Assembly: GCF_023078455.1 (NCBI RefSeq)
Contig: NZ_CP095740.1
Coordinates: forward strand, 1,848,001 to 1,912,000
Direction: 5' to 3'
Origin: Luteibacter aegosomatis
GTDB lineage: Bacteria > Pseudomonadota > Gammaproteobacteria > Xanthomonadales > Rhodanobacteraceae
Length of the DNA: 64,000 nt
The notes beneath the pieces were generated by a model. That model was not told the DNA's origin, searched no databases, and worked only from the letters and a program-made list of their open reading frames with translations. Below, piece after piece: positions 27,704 to 36,838 of this stretch (position 1 is the first letter of the stretch; each line of letters begins with the position of its first letter). A program made the position numbers and the translations under genes.

Positions 27704-28492
27704 ATGACCGTCCATTTTTCCTGTACCCAATGCGGCCGCTGCTGCCATGGCCTTCGCCTGCCGTTGAGCGTGCGCGAGGCCATCACCTGGCTACGCGACG
27801 GCGGCGAGGTACAGCTTTTCAGCGAAGCGATCCCATGGCCCGAGGATCTGCCCGAAGACAACCTGCCCGCGCAGCATAAGCGTCGCCGTTCGTTCGCCGC
27901 GCGAAGCGGAAGCCTGCCCGTGCGGGTGATCGTGGTGTTGATGGCCTCGTTCGACGGTGCCTGCCCGAACCTGCTGCCGGACATGCGTTGCGGCATCTAT
28001 GACCGTCGTCCGCGCGTGTGCCGCATCTATCCGGCCGAACTGAATCCCTTCGTCGAACTCGAGCCCGCCGGCAAGCTGTGTCCGCCCGAGGCCTGGCAAA
28101 GCGAGGAAGTGCTCCGCGACGAGGCGGGTCGATGGACCGATCCGGACACGGTGGCCGCGATCGCGGCCGCCCGCGACGCGGATAGGATCGATGCGGCGAC
28201 CAAGGCGCGGGTATGCGAGCGACTCGGGCATGCGGTCGCCGGTCTCTCCAACGAAGGCATCGTCATCCTGTCGCCGTCGCGCGAACGCCTGTTGGCGGTC
28301 CTGGAAGACGCCATCGACCCAGGGGCGAGCGACGAAGAACCCATCCATTCGTGGCAAGTGCTGTCCAACCGCTCGGCCACACTGGACATGTTGCGTTCCG
28401 CGGGCACGGATTCGGCGGCGGCTCCGGACGGTGATGCCGGCGGCTTGCGCTATCTGGGCTTCTTCCAGGGCGATGGGCCGCGGCCGCACTAA
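27704..28492 (+). CDS. YkgJ family cysteine-cluster protein
   Basis: A 262-residue cytosolic protein of the YkgJ/UPF0153 family, which holds a putative Fe-S or zinc site. The signature is CTQCGRCCHG near the start, then ACPNLLPDMRCGIYDRRPRVCRIYP near 87-110, the conserved CxxY/RPxxCRxFP pattern of the family. The function is not established. The C-terminal third is variable. The stop is 6 bases from the convergent exonuclease III gene. Confidence 0.88.
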   Translation: MTVHFSCTQCGRCCHGLRLPLSVREAITWLRDGGEVQLFSEAIPWPEDLPEDNLPAQHKRRRSFAARSGSLPVRVIVVLMASFDGACPNLLPDMRCGIYDRRPRVCRIYPAELNPFVELEPAGKLCPPEAWQSEEVLRDEAGRWTDPDTVAAIAAARDADRIDAATKARVCERLGHAVAGLSNEGIVILSPSRERLLAVLEDAIDPGASDEEPIHSWQVLSNRSATLDMLRSAGTDSAAAPDGDAGGLRYLGFFQGDGPRPH

Positions 28493-28498
28493 GGCCGC

Positions 28499-29347
28499 TC
28501 AGTCGCGTTCGGGCGCTTTCTTCCGGGACGTCCGCTTCGTCGCCGCCTTGCGGGCGGTCGTTCGCTTTCCGCTGGGTTTTCCGAGTTCGATCCATGTCGG
28601 CGCATGGTCGCTGGCCTTGGGCAGGTCGCGTACCCAGCGGTCGACGCCCGCGGCCTTCAGGCGTGGGGCGAGATCCGGCGAGAGCAGCAGGTGATCGATG
28701 CGCAGGCCGCGGTCGCGGGGCCAGTGCTGGCGGAAGTAGTCCCAGAAGGTGAAGATCGTTTCGTCGGGATGGATCGCGCGCAATGCGTCGGTCCATCCCT
28801 GCGCGAGCAGTTTCGCGTAGGCTGCGCGGCTTTCCGGCTGGAGCAACGCGTCGCGCCGCCAGTGCTTCGGGTCGTAGATGTCCGCGTCCGTCGGCACCAC
28901 GTTGAAGTCGCCGGCGAGTACGACGGGCTCTCCGCTGGCCTGCAGCTTCTTCGCGTGGCGAAGCAGGCGTGCGAACCACTTCAGTTTGTACTCGAACCGG
29001 GGACCCGGCCAGGGATTGCCGTTGGGAAGGTAAAGGCAGCCGACGCGCACGCCATGGGCCCGCGCTTCGATATAGCGGCTTTGCGTGTCCTTGGGATCGC
29101 CGGGCAGGCCACGGCGGATAACCTCGGGGTCCGCGCCACGCGACAGTATGGCGACGCCGTTCCAGGATGCCTGCCCGGCCCAGAGGGCGCCGTAACCCAC
29201 CTCGCGGATCGCCTGTACCGGGAAGCCGATGTCGGTCGCTTTCAATTCCTGCAGGCAGGCCACGTCGGGTGCCTCCCGCTCCAGCCATTCCAGCAGGTGG
29301 GGCAGACGCGCCGTGATGCCGTTGACGTTGAACGTGGCGATCTTCAT
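28499..29347 (-). CDS. xthA: exodeoxyribonuclease III (AP endonuclease)
   Basis: A 282-residue DNA repair nuclease of the EEP/ExoIII family. Motifs are in order: FNVNGI at the start, catalytic Glu in CLQELKATD, Tyr in RYIEARAHG, GDFNVVPTDADIYDP, and the terminal SDHAP with the catalytic His. It cleaves DNA at abasic sites and degrades duplex 3' ends with Mg2+. The last 20 residues are a Lys/Arg-rich tail (KRTTARKAATKRTSRKKA), unusual for ExoIII, which may add nonspecific DNA binding. The ATG at 29347 starts the domain exactly. Confidence 0.94.
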   Translation of the reverse strand: MKIATFNVNGITARLPHLLEWLEREAPDVACLQELKATDIGFPVQAIREVGYGALWAGQASWNGVAILSRGADPEVIRRGLPGDPKDTQSRYIEARAHGVRVGCLYLPNGNPWPGPRFEYKLKWFARLLRHAKKLQASGEPVVLAGDFNVVPTDADIYDPKHWRRDALLQPESRAAYAKLLAQGWTDALRAIHPDETIFTFWDYFRQHWPRDRGLRIDHLLLSPDLAPRLKAAGVDRWVRDLPKASDHAPTWIELGKPSGKRTTARKAATKRTSRKKAPERD

Positions 29348-29502
29348 GGCGCGAATGTCGCGTCGGGCGAGTGCAGGCCAAGTGATGGCGCGGACGTTCA
29401 CGTCGCTGGCGATTTCGTGTACGCCTGCGCCGTCTTTCGTCACGAAGGATCACGGACCCACCCGCCAGAGTAGGGCTTCCCCAACCCCGAGAGGAGCCCA
29501 CC

Positions 29503-30399
29503 ATGGCGAATGCATCGCCCGTTCTCGTCGACCCCACCAAACAATATCCCGGGCCGCCGTTCGACACGCCCAAGCAATCCGCGCCGGGCACGGTGGCAAA
29601 GCTCCATCCGCCGGCCGATCACGGCGAAACCAGCTACCGTGGCCATGGGCGGCTGGCCGGACGCAAGGCGCTCGTCACCGGCGGCGACAGCGGCATCGGC
29701 CGCGCGGTCGCCATCGCTTTCGCGCGGGAAGGTGCCTCGGTGGTCATCACCCATCTGCCCGACGAGCAGAAAGACGCCGACGACGTGGTGACGTTGCTGG
29801 AGGGCGAGGGCGCCACCGTGCGTTCCATCGCGGGCGACCTCAAGGACGAGGCGTTTTGCCGGTCGCTGGTGAACGACGCGTACGACGCGCTCGGTGGCCT
29901 GGACATCCTTGTCAACGTCGCCGGACGGCAGACCCACCAGGAAAGCATCGAGAACCTGTCGACGGCCCAGTTCGACGAGACCTTCAAGGCCAACGTGTAC
30001 GGCCTGTTCTGGCTCTGCAAGGCCGCCCTGGAACGGATGCCCGCGGGGTCGACCATCGTCAACACCGCATCCATCCAGGCCTACCAGCCGTCGGACATCC
30101 TTCTGGATTACGCCTCGACGAAAGCCGCCATCGTGGCGTTCACCAAGTCGCTGGCCAAGCAGGTCGCCGAGAAGGGCATCCGGGTGAACGCGGTCGCTCC
30201 GGGTCCTGTCTGGACCGCCTTGCAACCGTCCGGCGGCCAGCCGATGGAAAAGGTGAGGGACTTCGGCGCGAGCGTGCCGATGAAGCGCCCCGGGCAACCG
30301 GTGGAATGCGCGCCGCTCTACGTATTGCTGGCGTCGAAGGAATCGAGCTTCGTCACGGGCGAGATCTACGGGGTGACCGGCGGAAATCCCCTGCCGTGA
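29503..30399 (+). CDS. SDR family oxidoreductase (YhdF-type)
   Basis: A 298-residue classical short-chain dehydrogenase. A 45-residue leader (YPGPPFDTPKQ, typical of the YhdF/YghA group) precedes the cofactor loop TGGDSGIGRA near 60. The active site is NTASIQAY (Ser) and YASTKAA (Tyr and Lys), and NVAG is present as VNVAGRQ. It should be a NAD(P)-dependent alcohol or aldehyde reductase of general stress type; substrate unknown. GAGGAG lies just before the ATG. It is divergent from xthA with 155 bases between them. Confidence 0.9.
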   Translation: MANASPVLVDPTKQYPGPPFDTPKQSAPGTVAKLHPPADHGETSYRGHGRLAGRKALVTGGDSGIGRAVAIAFAREGASVVITHLPDEQKDADDVVTLLEGEGATVRSIAGDLKDEAFCRSLVNDAYDALGGLDILVNVAGRQTHQESIENLSTAQFDETFKANVYGLFWLCKAALERMPAGSTIVNTASIQAYQPSDILLDYASTKAAIVAFTKSLAKQVAEKGIRVNAVAPGPVWTALQPSGGQPMEKVRDFGASVPMKRPGQPVECAPLYVLLASKESSFVTGEIYGVTGGNPLP

Positions 30400-30534
30400 T
30401 CCATGACCGGCCCGTCATGCGCTTTCCACGAAACCTTGACTTTTTCGTTCATAATCTCGCCGGCTGGTGGCGGGCCGGGTGGCTCGCCGCCGTTACATCC
30501 CCGCCGCTGGCGGGACTGGCAAGGCAACGGGAAG

Positions 30535-32097
30535 ATGACGGACACGGAGCCACACGCGTCGGCGACGCTCTCGAAAAGCGAAACCCAGTTTCGACTGCTG
30601 GTCGATGGCGTGGCGGACTATGCGATCTACATGCTCGATCCCAACGGACACGTGGTGAGCTGGAATTCCGGCGCGCAGCGGATCAAGGGGTACGCTCCCC
30701 ACGACATCATCGGATCGCACTACCGCAGGTTCTATACGCCCGCCGACCAGGCGGCGGGCGAACCCGAGCGCAATCTGGCGAGGGCGGCTTCCGAGGGGCG
30801 CGTCGAAGCCGAAGGCTGGCGGGTGCGCAAGGATGGCACCCGTTTCTGGGCGCACGTCATCATCGACCGCATCCGGGACGACCAAGGGCGACTCGTGGGG
30901 TTTGCCAAGGTGACGCGTGACGTGACCGAGCAACGTGCCGCCGAACGCGACCTCGAAGAAGCGCGCATGGCGCTCTTCCAGTCCCAGAAGATGGAAGCCA
31001 TCGGCCAGCTCACCGGCGGCATGGCCCATGATTTCAACAATCTGCTCATGGCGATCCAGAGCGCGCTCGATCTGTTGGGACCGCGCCTTCCCACCGACGA
31101 ACGGACACGCAACATCTACGGTACGGCCCTGGCGGGGGTGGAACGCGGGGCGAGCCTGACGCAGCGCATGCTCGCCTTCGCGCGACGACAGGAACTGGAG
31201 CCGCGCGCGGTGAGCGTCGTCGACCTCGTGCGGGGCATGTCCAGGTTGCTGGAGCGTACGGTAGGCGACCGCTTCGAGATCGCTACGCGGTTTGCCCCGC
31301 GACTCTGCGATGCGCTGGTGGATCCGCACCAGCTCGAACTGGCCTTGCTCAACCTTGTGGTGAACGCGCGCGATGCGTATGCCGAGCATGGCGGGCGCAT
31401 CGTCATCGAGGCCGACGTGATGGAGCCGCCGCATGTCGACGCGCCGGAACTCGGTCCCGGCCGCTACGTGCGTCTGTCGGTCATCGACAGCGGCCAGGGC
31501 ATGGACGTCGACACGCTGGCCCGCTCCACCGACCCCTTCTTCACCACCAAGGGCGTGGGCAAGGGTACGGGCCTGGGCCTGTCCATGGTGCATGGTCTTG
31601 CCGCGCAATCGCACGGGCGGCTATCGCTGCAAAGCAAGCCGGGCACCGGTACACGGGCCGATCTGTGGCTACCGGCCGCGGAACACGTGGAGCGCATCGT
31701 GGAATCGGCCCTGCCCGAACCGGCGAAGCGCCATGGCGCGTCCCGGCTTCGCGTGCTGACCGTGGATGACGACGCCCTGGTGCTGACGACGCTCGAAGCC
31801 CTGCTGGAGGACCTCGGTCACGAGGTCACGGCGGTGTCGTCGGCGCGGGAAGCATTGACCCTGCTCGAGGCCGGCGCATCGTACGACGTGCTCATGACCG
31901 ACTACGCCATGCCCGGCAAGAGCGGGGTCGAGTTGGCAAAGGACGCGAAGAAGCTGCGACCGGACCTGCCGATCGTCCTGGCGACGGGTTACGCCGAGAT
32001 ATCGTTGAAGGACTTTCCCGACCTCCACCGGCTCGGCAAGCCGTTCGACCGGTCACGTCTGTCCGAGGTACTGGAGCAGGCGACCGCGGCCGGTTGA
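30535..32097 (+). CDS. hybrid sensor histidine kinase (PAS-HisKA-HATPase-REC)
   Basis: A 520-residue soluble kinase. A PAS domain at about 20-135 is of the light- or redox-sensing type (YAIYMLDPNGHVVSWNSGA, YRRFYTPADQ). HisKA has H165 in GMAHDFNN. The ATPase domain has NLVVNARDA, DSGQGM and GTGLGLSMV. A receiver at about 400-520 carries D456 (MTDYAMPG). No output domain is present. The architecture is close to the kinase at 8971-10986, but with one PAS only. The PAS YRRFY motif is common in a group of kinases of unknown signal. Confidence 0.92.
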   Translation: MTDTEPHASATLSKSETQFRLLVDGVADYAIYMLDPNGHVVSWNSGAQRIKGYAPHDIIGSHYRRFYTPADQAAGEPERNLARAASEGRVEAEGWRVRKDGTRFWAHVIIDRIRDDQGRLVGFAKVTRDVTEQRAAERDLEEARMALFQSQKMEAIGQLTGGMAHDFNNLLMAIQSALDLLGPRLPTDERTRNIYGTALAGVERGASLTQRMLAFARRQELEPRAVSVVDLVRGMSRLLERTVGDRFEIATRFAPRLCDALVDPHQLELALLNLVVNARDAYAEHGGRIVIEADVMEPPHVDAPELGPGRYVRLSVIDSGQGMDVDTLARSTDPFFTTKGVGKGTGLGLSMVHGLAAQSHGRLSLQSKPGTGTRADLWLPAAEHVERIVESALPEPAKRHGASRLRVLTVDDDALVLTTLEALLEDLGHEVTAVSSAREALTLLEAGASYDVLMTDYAMPGKSGVELAKDAKKLRPDLPIVLATGYAEISLKDFPDLHRLGKPFDRSRLSEVLEQATAAG

Positions 32098-32119
32098 GGC
32101 CGCGGCGGTCCGCGATCCG

Positions 32120-33895
32120 TCAGGCCCCCAACCCCGAGCGAACCTCGCGCCACGCCTGCCGGATCATTCGCGCGGCGTCCGGGTCCTTCGTCAACGAACT
32201 CATGAACGCCTTCGCCTGTTCGAGGGTGATGTGCGGCGGTAGCGGAGGCACGTCCGGATCGGTCACGAATTCGATCACCACGGGTCCGGGCGTGGCGAAC
32301 GCTTCACGCCAGGCGTCGAGGATGTCGTCCGGACGTTCGACACGGATGCCCTTGAAGCCGAGCAGGCGGGCGTATTCCGCATAGGGGAAATCCTCCACGT
32401 CCTGCGCCGGCGCGAACTTCGGATCGCCGGCGAGCGCGCGCTGCTCCCAGGTCACCTGGTTGAGGTCGCGATTGACCAGCACCATCACCACGAAGTTGGG
32501 ATCGGCCCAGCGCTTGCAGTACTGCTTGACGGTCACGAGTTCGGCATTGCCGTTCATCTGCATCGCGCCGTCCCCGACGATGGCGAGCACGGGCCTGTCC
32601 GGATGGGCCATTTTCGCGGCGATGGCGTAGGGCACCGCGCTGCCCATCGTGGCGAGCTTGCCGGAGACCGACGCCATCATGCCTTCGCGAATCTTCATGT
32701 CGCGGGCGAACCAGTTCGTGTGCGAACCGCTATCTCCGGCGATGATGGTCCGGTCGGGAAGGGCGGACGACAGCTCCCAGAACACGCGCTGGGGATTGAT
32801 CGGCGACGCCGGCTCCATCGCCTTCAACTCCAGCGACCGCCACCACTTGCGCACGTTCACCTCGATGCGCTCGCGCCAGTCGGTGTCGGTTTTCCGTTCG
32901 AGCAGGGGCAGGAGCCGGCGCAATACCTCGGCGCTGTCGCCGATGAGGTTGACCTCGGTGGGATAGCGTATCGACACGTTGCGTGGCGACAGGTCGATCT
33001 GCACGGCGCGCGCCTGGCCGTCTTCGGGCAGGAATTCGGAGTAAGGGAAGGTGGTTCCCACCATCAGCAACGTGTCGCAGTGGTCCATCATCGACCAGCT
33101 CGGCTTCGTGCCGAGCAGGCCGATGGACCCGGTGACATAAGGTAGCGCGTCGGGCAGCACCGCCTTGCCGAGCAAGGCCTTCGCGACACCGCATTGAAGT
33201 TTGTCGGCAACGGCGGCCACCTCGGCACCGGCCCCCAGCGCGCCCGCGCCGACCAGGATGGCCGGTCGCTTGCCCGCGTTGAGGATGTCGGCGGCGCGTC
33301 GCAATTCCTCGTCCGAGGGCGAAGGACGCACGATGGCGTCGCTGGCGCTGGAATACACGTTTCCGTGCGCGCGTGGCGGATGCGGCACGGCGGGCATCTG
33401 CTGGAGGTCGTTCGGCACGATGATGCAACACACCGCACGCTCCGCCTTGGCGATGCGGAACGCGCGGTTCACCACGTGGCGCATCTGCTCCGGCGCGACG
33501 ACGGTCTCGACGTAGGCGCAGACGTCCTTGAACAGGGCCTGCAGGTCGACTTCCTGCTGGTAATCGCTGCCGAGGGACGTACGCGCCTGCTGGCCGACGA
33601 TCGCCACGACCGGCACGTGGTCCATGCGCGCATCGTACAGGCCGTTCAACAGGTGGATCGCGCCGGGGCCGGAGGTGGCGAGACAGACGCCCACCTCACC
33701 GGTGAACTTCGCATGGCCCGCCGCCATGAAGGCGGCCATTTCCTCGTGCCGCACGCGAATGTAGTCGAACCGGTCCGAGGCGCGGCCCATCGCGCCCATG
33801 ATGCCGTTGATGCCATCCCCGGGATAGCCATAGATGCGCTCGACGTGCCATTCGGTCAATTGGTCGAGAAGGAAGTCGCCGACTGTCTTGCTCAT
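32120..33895 (-). CDS. thiamine pyrophosphate enzyme, pyruvate oxidase/dehydrogenase-like
   Basis: A 591-residue ThDP-dependent enzyme related to PoxB pyruvate:quinone oxidoreductase. The N-terminal catalytic Glu is in VRHEEMAAFMAAGHAK near 50-65, CLATSGPGAIHLLNGLYDA follows, and the ThDP-Mg motif is VGDGAMQMNGNAELV with NRDLNQV. The central domain shows a Rossmann-like FAD-type region. Substrate could be pyruvate giving acetate and CO2, or another 2-keto acid. GGAG lies 7 bases before the ATG at 33895 (another ATG precedes it). It is divergent from the beta-lactamase-like gene. Confidence 0.87.
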   Translation of the reverse strand: MSKTVGDFLLDQLTEWHVERIYGYPGDGINGIMGAMGRASDRFDYIRVRHEEMAAFMAAGHAKFTGEVGVCLATSGPGAIHLLNGLYDARMDHVPVVAIVGQQARTSLGSDYQQEVDLQALFKDVCAYVETVVAPEQMRHVVNRAFRIAKAERAVCCIIVPNDLQQMPAVPHPPRAHGNVYSSASDAIVRPSPSDEELRRAADILNAGKRPAILVGAGALGAGAEVAAVADKLQCGVAKALLGKAVLPDALPYVTGSIGLLGTKPSWSMMDHCDTLLMVGTTFPYSEFLPEDGQARAVQIDLSPRNVSIRYPTEVNLIGDSAEVLRRLLPLLERKTDTDWRERIEVNVRKWWRSLELKAMEPASPINPQRVFWELSSALPDRTIIAGDSGSHTNWFARDMKIREGMMASVSGKLATMGSAVPYAIAAKMAHPDRPVLAIVGDGAMQMNGNAELVTVKQYCKRWADPNFVVMVLVNRDLNQVTWEQRALAGDPKFAPAQDVEDFPYAEYARLLGFKGIRVERPDDILDAWREAFATPGPVVIEFVTDPDVPPLPPHITLEQAKAFMSSLTKDPDAARMIRQAWREVRSGLGA

Positions 33896-34061
33896 CATGG
33901 GGCTCCACGGCAAAGGTCAATCGCCATGGTGGCCGGTCGGGAATGTTGCACTCGTGAACGTTCGGCAAAAACGATGCGTACTCCGCTCGCACGGCGTCTT
34001 GCATATGGGGGGGCTGGCCCCTACGCGATAAGATGCGGTCACCGTATCGTGAAGGACGCCC

Positions 34062-35069
34062 ATGATTGCACCCCTCCGGCCGTACGTGGCCACCGCCTTG
34101 ATTGCCGTCATGCTGGGGACGACCCAGGCCATCGCTGCCGAGGCGCCCCGGCCTCGCTTGCAAGAGACGCTCGAACGCCTTGCCGACGAGGCGAAGCCCG
34201 GCGTGCTGGGTATCACGGTGATGGATCTGGATACGCATGCCCGCACGCGCGTCAATGCCGGCCGGGCGTACCCCATGATGAGCGTCTTCAAGCCCCCCGT
34301 CGCCGCGGCCGTGCTCGCGCAGGTGGATGCGGGGCATATCTCCCTGGACGAGGAAATCACGATCACGCGCGGCGAGGTGGTGGACGGTTCAGCCGTACCG
34401 TCCATTGGCGCCCGGTTCGTCGGCGACCGCATGCGTTTCACCGTTGAGCAACTGCTCGAAGCCGCCGTGGCCGATAGCGACAACACGGCCGTCGACGCCC
34501 TATTGAGGCGGCTCGGCGGTCCACGGAACGTGATGACCTACCTGCATGCGCACCATGTGGACGGCATGCGCATCGACCTGAGCGAAGGGGACGTCAGCAG
34601 GATCTTCGACGGCACGGCGAGCGGCGGGTCCATTCCCCGCGACGAGTCCGAAGCCGCCGAAAAGGCACGGCTCGAGCGAGGTTATGCTGCGTACCTGAAG
34701 GATCCACGCAACCGCACCACACCCGACGCGGCGGCGGTCTTCCTCGAAAAGCTCTGGGCGGGCGAACTGCTGTCCAGCGAGTCGACGAAGCGTCTTCTCG
34801 ACCTCATGTATCGCCAGACCACGCCCAACCGCATGCGTGCGGGCCTTCCGTCCGACGTGCGATTTGCCGACAAGTGTGGCACCTCGTACTCGCTGGAGGG
34901 CGAAACGGCGGCTTACAACGACATCGGCATCGTCACCTGGCCCGATGGCCATACCGTCGTCGTGGCCGCCTTCCTCACCGCATCGAAGGCGGACAAGCCC
35001 GCCAGGGACGCGCTCTTCGCGAAGCTGGGCAAGGCCGTCGTGGACGCGGCGTCACCTGCCGGGAGATAG
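34062..35069 (+). CDS. divergent class A beta-lactamase-like serine hydrolase
   Basis: A 335-residue exported protein with a signal peptide (TALIAVMLGTTQAIAA). The SxxK motif is S74-V-F-K77 and the SDN loop is at 139-141. The omega-loop glutamate aligns as E175 (DLSEGDVS), where position 170 is Ser (S179) rather than Asn. The third motif is K271-C-G where KTG or KSG is usual. Between E175 and the following conserved TTPDAAA there is an insertion of about 29 residues compared with TEM-type enzymes. Whether it hydrolyses beta-lactams is unclear, as active-site changes are substantial; a resistance phenotype is not claimed. Confidence 0.8.
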   Translation: MIAPLRPYVATALIAVMLGTTQAIAAEAPRPRLQETLERLADEAKPGVLGITVMDLDTHARTRVNAGRAYPMMSVFKPPVAAAVLAQVDAGHISLDEEITITRGEVVDGSAVPSIGARFVGDRMRFTVEQLLEAAVADSDNTAVDALLRRLGGPRNVMTYLHAHHVDGMRIDLSEGDVSRIFDGTASGGSIPRDESEAAEKARLERGYAAYLKDPRNRTTPDAAAVFLEKLWAGELLSSESTKRLLDLMYRQTTPNRMRAGLPSDVRFADKCGTSYSLEGETAAYNDIGIVTWPDGHTVVVAAFLTASKADKPARDALFAKLGKAVVDAASPAGR

Positions 35070-35193
35070 CATCGCGATCCGGTGCCCAAGGACGGGCGTT
35101 TGGGTGAGGTCATCATCTTAGGCGCGCGCGGGAACCCGCGGCGCGACTTACCAGGGCCATGCCCCCGCGGGCACGAAGGGCTAAGCTGCGTCC

Positions 35194-36732
35194 ATGTCCC
35201 GAGCCCTGCCGCCCGCCTCCACAGACACGCCTGCCGTCGACTGCAGTGAGGCGGCCCGGCGCTGGACCCTCGTCGCCGCCATTCTCGGTTCCGGCATGGC
35301 CTTCGTCGACGGCACCATCGTCAACGTGGCGCTGCCGGCCATCCAGCACGCCATGCAGGCGACCACGGCGGGCGCGCAGTGGGTCATGGAGTCCTACGCG
35401 TTGCTGCTCTCCGCGTTGCTCCTGGTCGGCGGTGTGCTGGGCGACCGCTTCGGCCGGCGTCGCGTCTTCGCGCTGGGCGCCCTCGTGTTCACCGTATCGT
35501 CGCTCGGATGCGCGGCGGCGCCCGGCATCGGCTGGCTGGTAGTCGCGCGAGGGTTGCAGGGCCTCGGTGCCGCCTTGCTGGTACCGGGAAGCCTTTCGCT
35601 GATCACCTCGGCGTACCCGAAAGAGCGACGGGGCAGGGCTATCGGCACATGGTCGGCATTCAGCGGCGTCACTGCCGCAATAGGACCGGTGCTGGGCGGC
35701 TTTCTCGTCGAGCACCTGTCGTGGCACTGGGCCTTCCTCATCAACCTGCCGCTGGGGCTCGCGTTGATCGCCATCTGCCGTTGGCAGGTACCCGAGAGCC
35801 GCGGCGCCCGTGCCGGCGGTATCGACGTGGCGGGTGCCCTCCTGGCGACGCTCGGTTTGTCCGGCGTGGTGTACGCGCTCATCGAAGCGCCTCAGCAAGG
35901 CTGGCTGTCGCCGGGCGTGGGCATCGCCGCCGCCTTGGGCGTATCGGCATCGATCGCCTTCGCCGTCGTCGAGCGACGAATCGCGGCACCCATGCTCCCG
36001 CTGGGCCTCTTTCGCGACCGCACTTTCGCCGGCGCCAACCTGCTCACCTTGCTGCTCTACGCGGCGCTCGGCGGCAGCCTGTTCTTCGTGCCGCTCAACC
36101 TCATCCAGGTGCAGGGCTATGGTGCGACCGGGGCCGGCGCATCGCTTCTTCCCTTCATCGTGATCATGTTCGTGCTGTCGCGCTGGACGGGCCAACTCGT
36201 CGATCGGGTGGGTGCACGCTTGCCGCTTGTCGTCGGCCCGGCGATGGCCGCCGGCGGTTTTGCGTTGTACGCGGTGCCCGGGGTCGGCGGGTCGTATTGG
36301 ACGACGTTCTTTCCGGCCGCCGCGGTGCTGGGGCTGGGCATGAGCATCACCATCGCGCCCCTGACCACCACGGTGATGAACGCCCTCGAGCCGGGCCTGG
36401 CGGGAACCGCGTCGGGCGTGAACAACGCCGTGTCGCGCGTGGCGGGACTCATCGCCATCGCGGCGTTCGGCGTCGTACTGACGCAGGGTTTCGATGCACG
36501 GTTGCAGGCAGGGCTGCACGGCTTGTCGCTTCCACATGAGGTGGTACAGAGTATCGTCGACCAGAAAGCCCGGTTGGCCGGCATCGAGCTGCCGCATGGG
36601 GCCGAAGTAGCCAGGGGGATCGTCGACCACGCGTTCGTGGCGGGATTCCGGCGGGTCATGCTGTTGTCGGCCGCGCTGGCGCTGCTGTCTTCGTTGGTCG
36701 CGGGCTTCATGATTCGCGACCCGCAACGGTAA
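35194..36732 (+). CDS. DHA2-family MFS multidrug transporter (14 TM)
   Basis: A 512-residue drug:proton antiporter with 14 predicted helices. MFS motif A is GDRFGRRRVF in the loop after TM2, motif C is AIGPVLGGFLVE in TM5, and VDGTIVNVALPAIQ in TM1 is the DHA2 signature. Similar pumps (EmrB, QacA, SmvA types) export cationic or amphipathic compounds. It has no adjacent membrane-fusion gene or local regulator, so it probably works in the inner membrane alone. It follows the beta-lactamase-like gene by 125 bases in the same direction and may belong to the same locus. Confidence 0.9.
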   Translation: MSRALPPASTDTPAVDCSEAARRWTLVAAILGSGMAFVDGTIVNVALPAIQHAMQATTAGAQWVMESYALLLSALLLVGGVLGDRFGRRRVFALGALVFTVSSLGCAAAPGIGWLVVARGLQGLGAALLVPGSLSLITSAYPKERRGRAIGTWSAFSGVTAAIGPVLGGFLVEHLSWHWAFLINLPLGLALIAICRWQVPESRGARAGGIDVAGALLATLGLSGVVYALIEAPQQGWLSPGVGIAAALGVSASIAFAVVERRIAAPMLPLGLFRDRTFAGANLLTLLLYAALGGSLFFVPLNLIQVQGYGATGAGASLLPFIVIMFVLSRWTGQLVDRVGARLPLVVGPAMAAGGFALYAVPGVGGSYWTTFFPAAAVLGLGMSITIAPLTTTVMNALEPGLAGTASGVNNAVSRVAGLIAIAAFGVVLTQGFDARLQAGLHGLSLPHEVVQSIVDQKARLAGIELPHGAEVARGIVDHAFVAGFRRVMLLSAALALLSSLVAGFMIRDPQR

Positions 36733-36838
36733 GGCGAAGGAATACTTCAGTTACCGCTCACGGACGTCAACACGTCTTGAGGCCGCGTGGCACGCGTGTT
36801 CACGCTTGCACGGCCATGGTGTCCCAAAAGGAGACACC

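Noticed and set aside
30436..30457. TTGACT and TAATCT hexamers before the second hybrid kinase
   Set aside because: The spacer is only 10 bases, too short for a sigma-70 promoter.
35113..36726. 537-codon open frame on the minus strand
   Set aside because: Antisense shadow of the DHA2 transporter gene.
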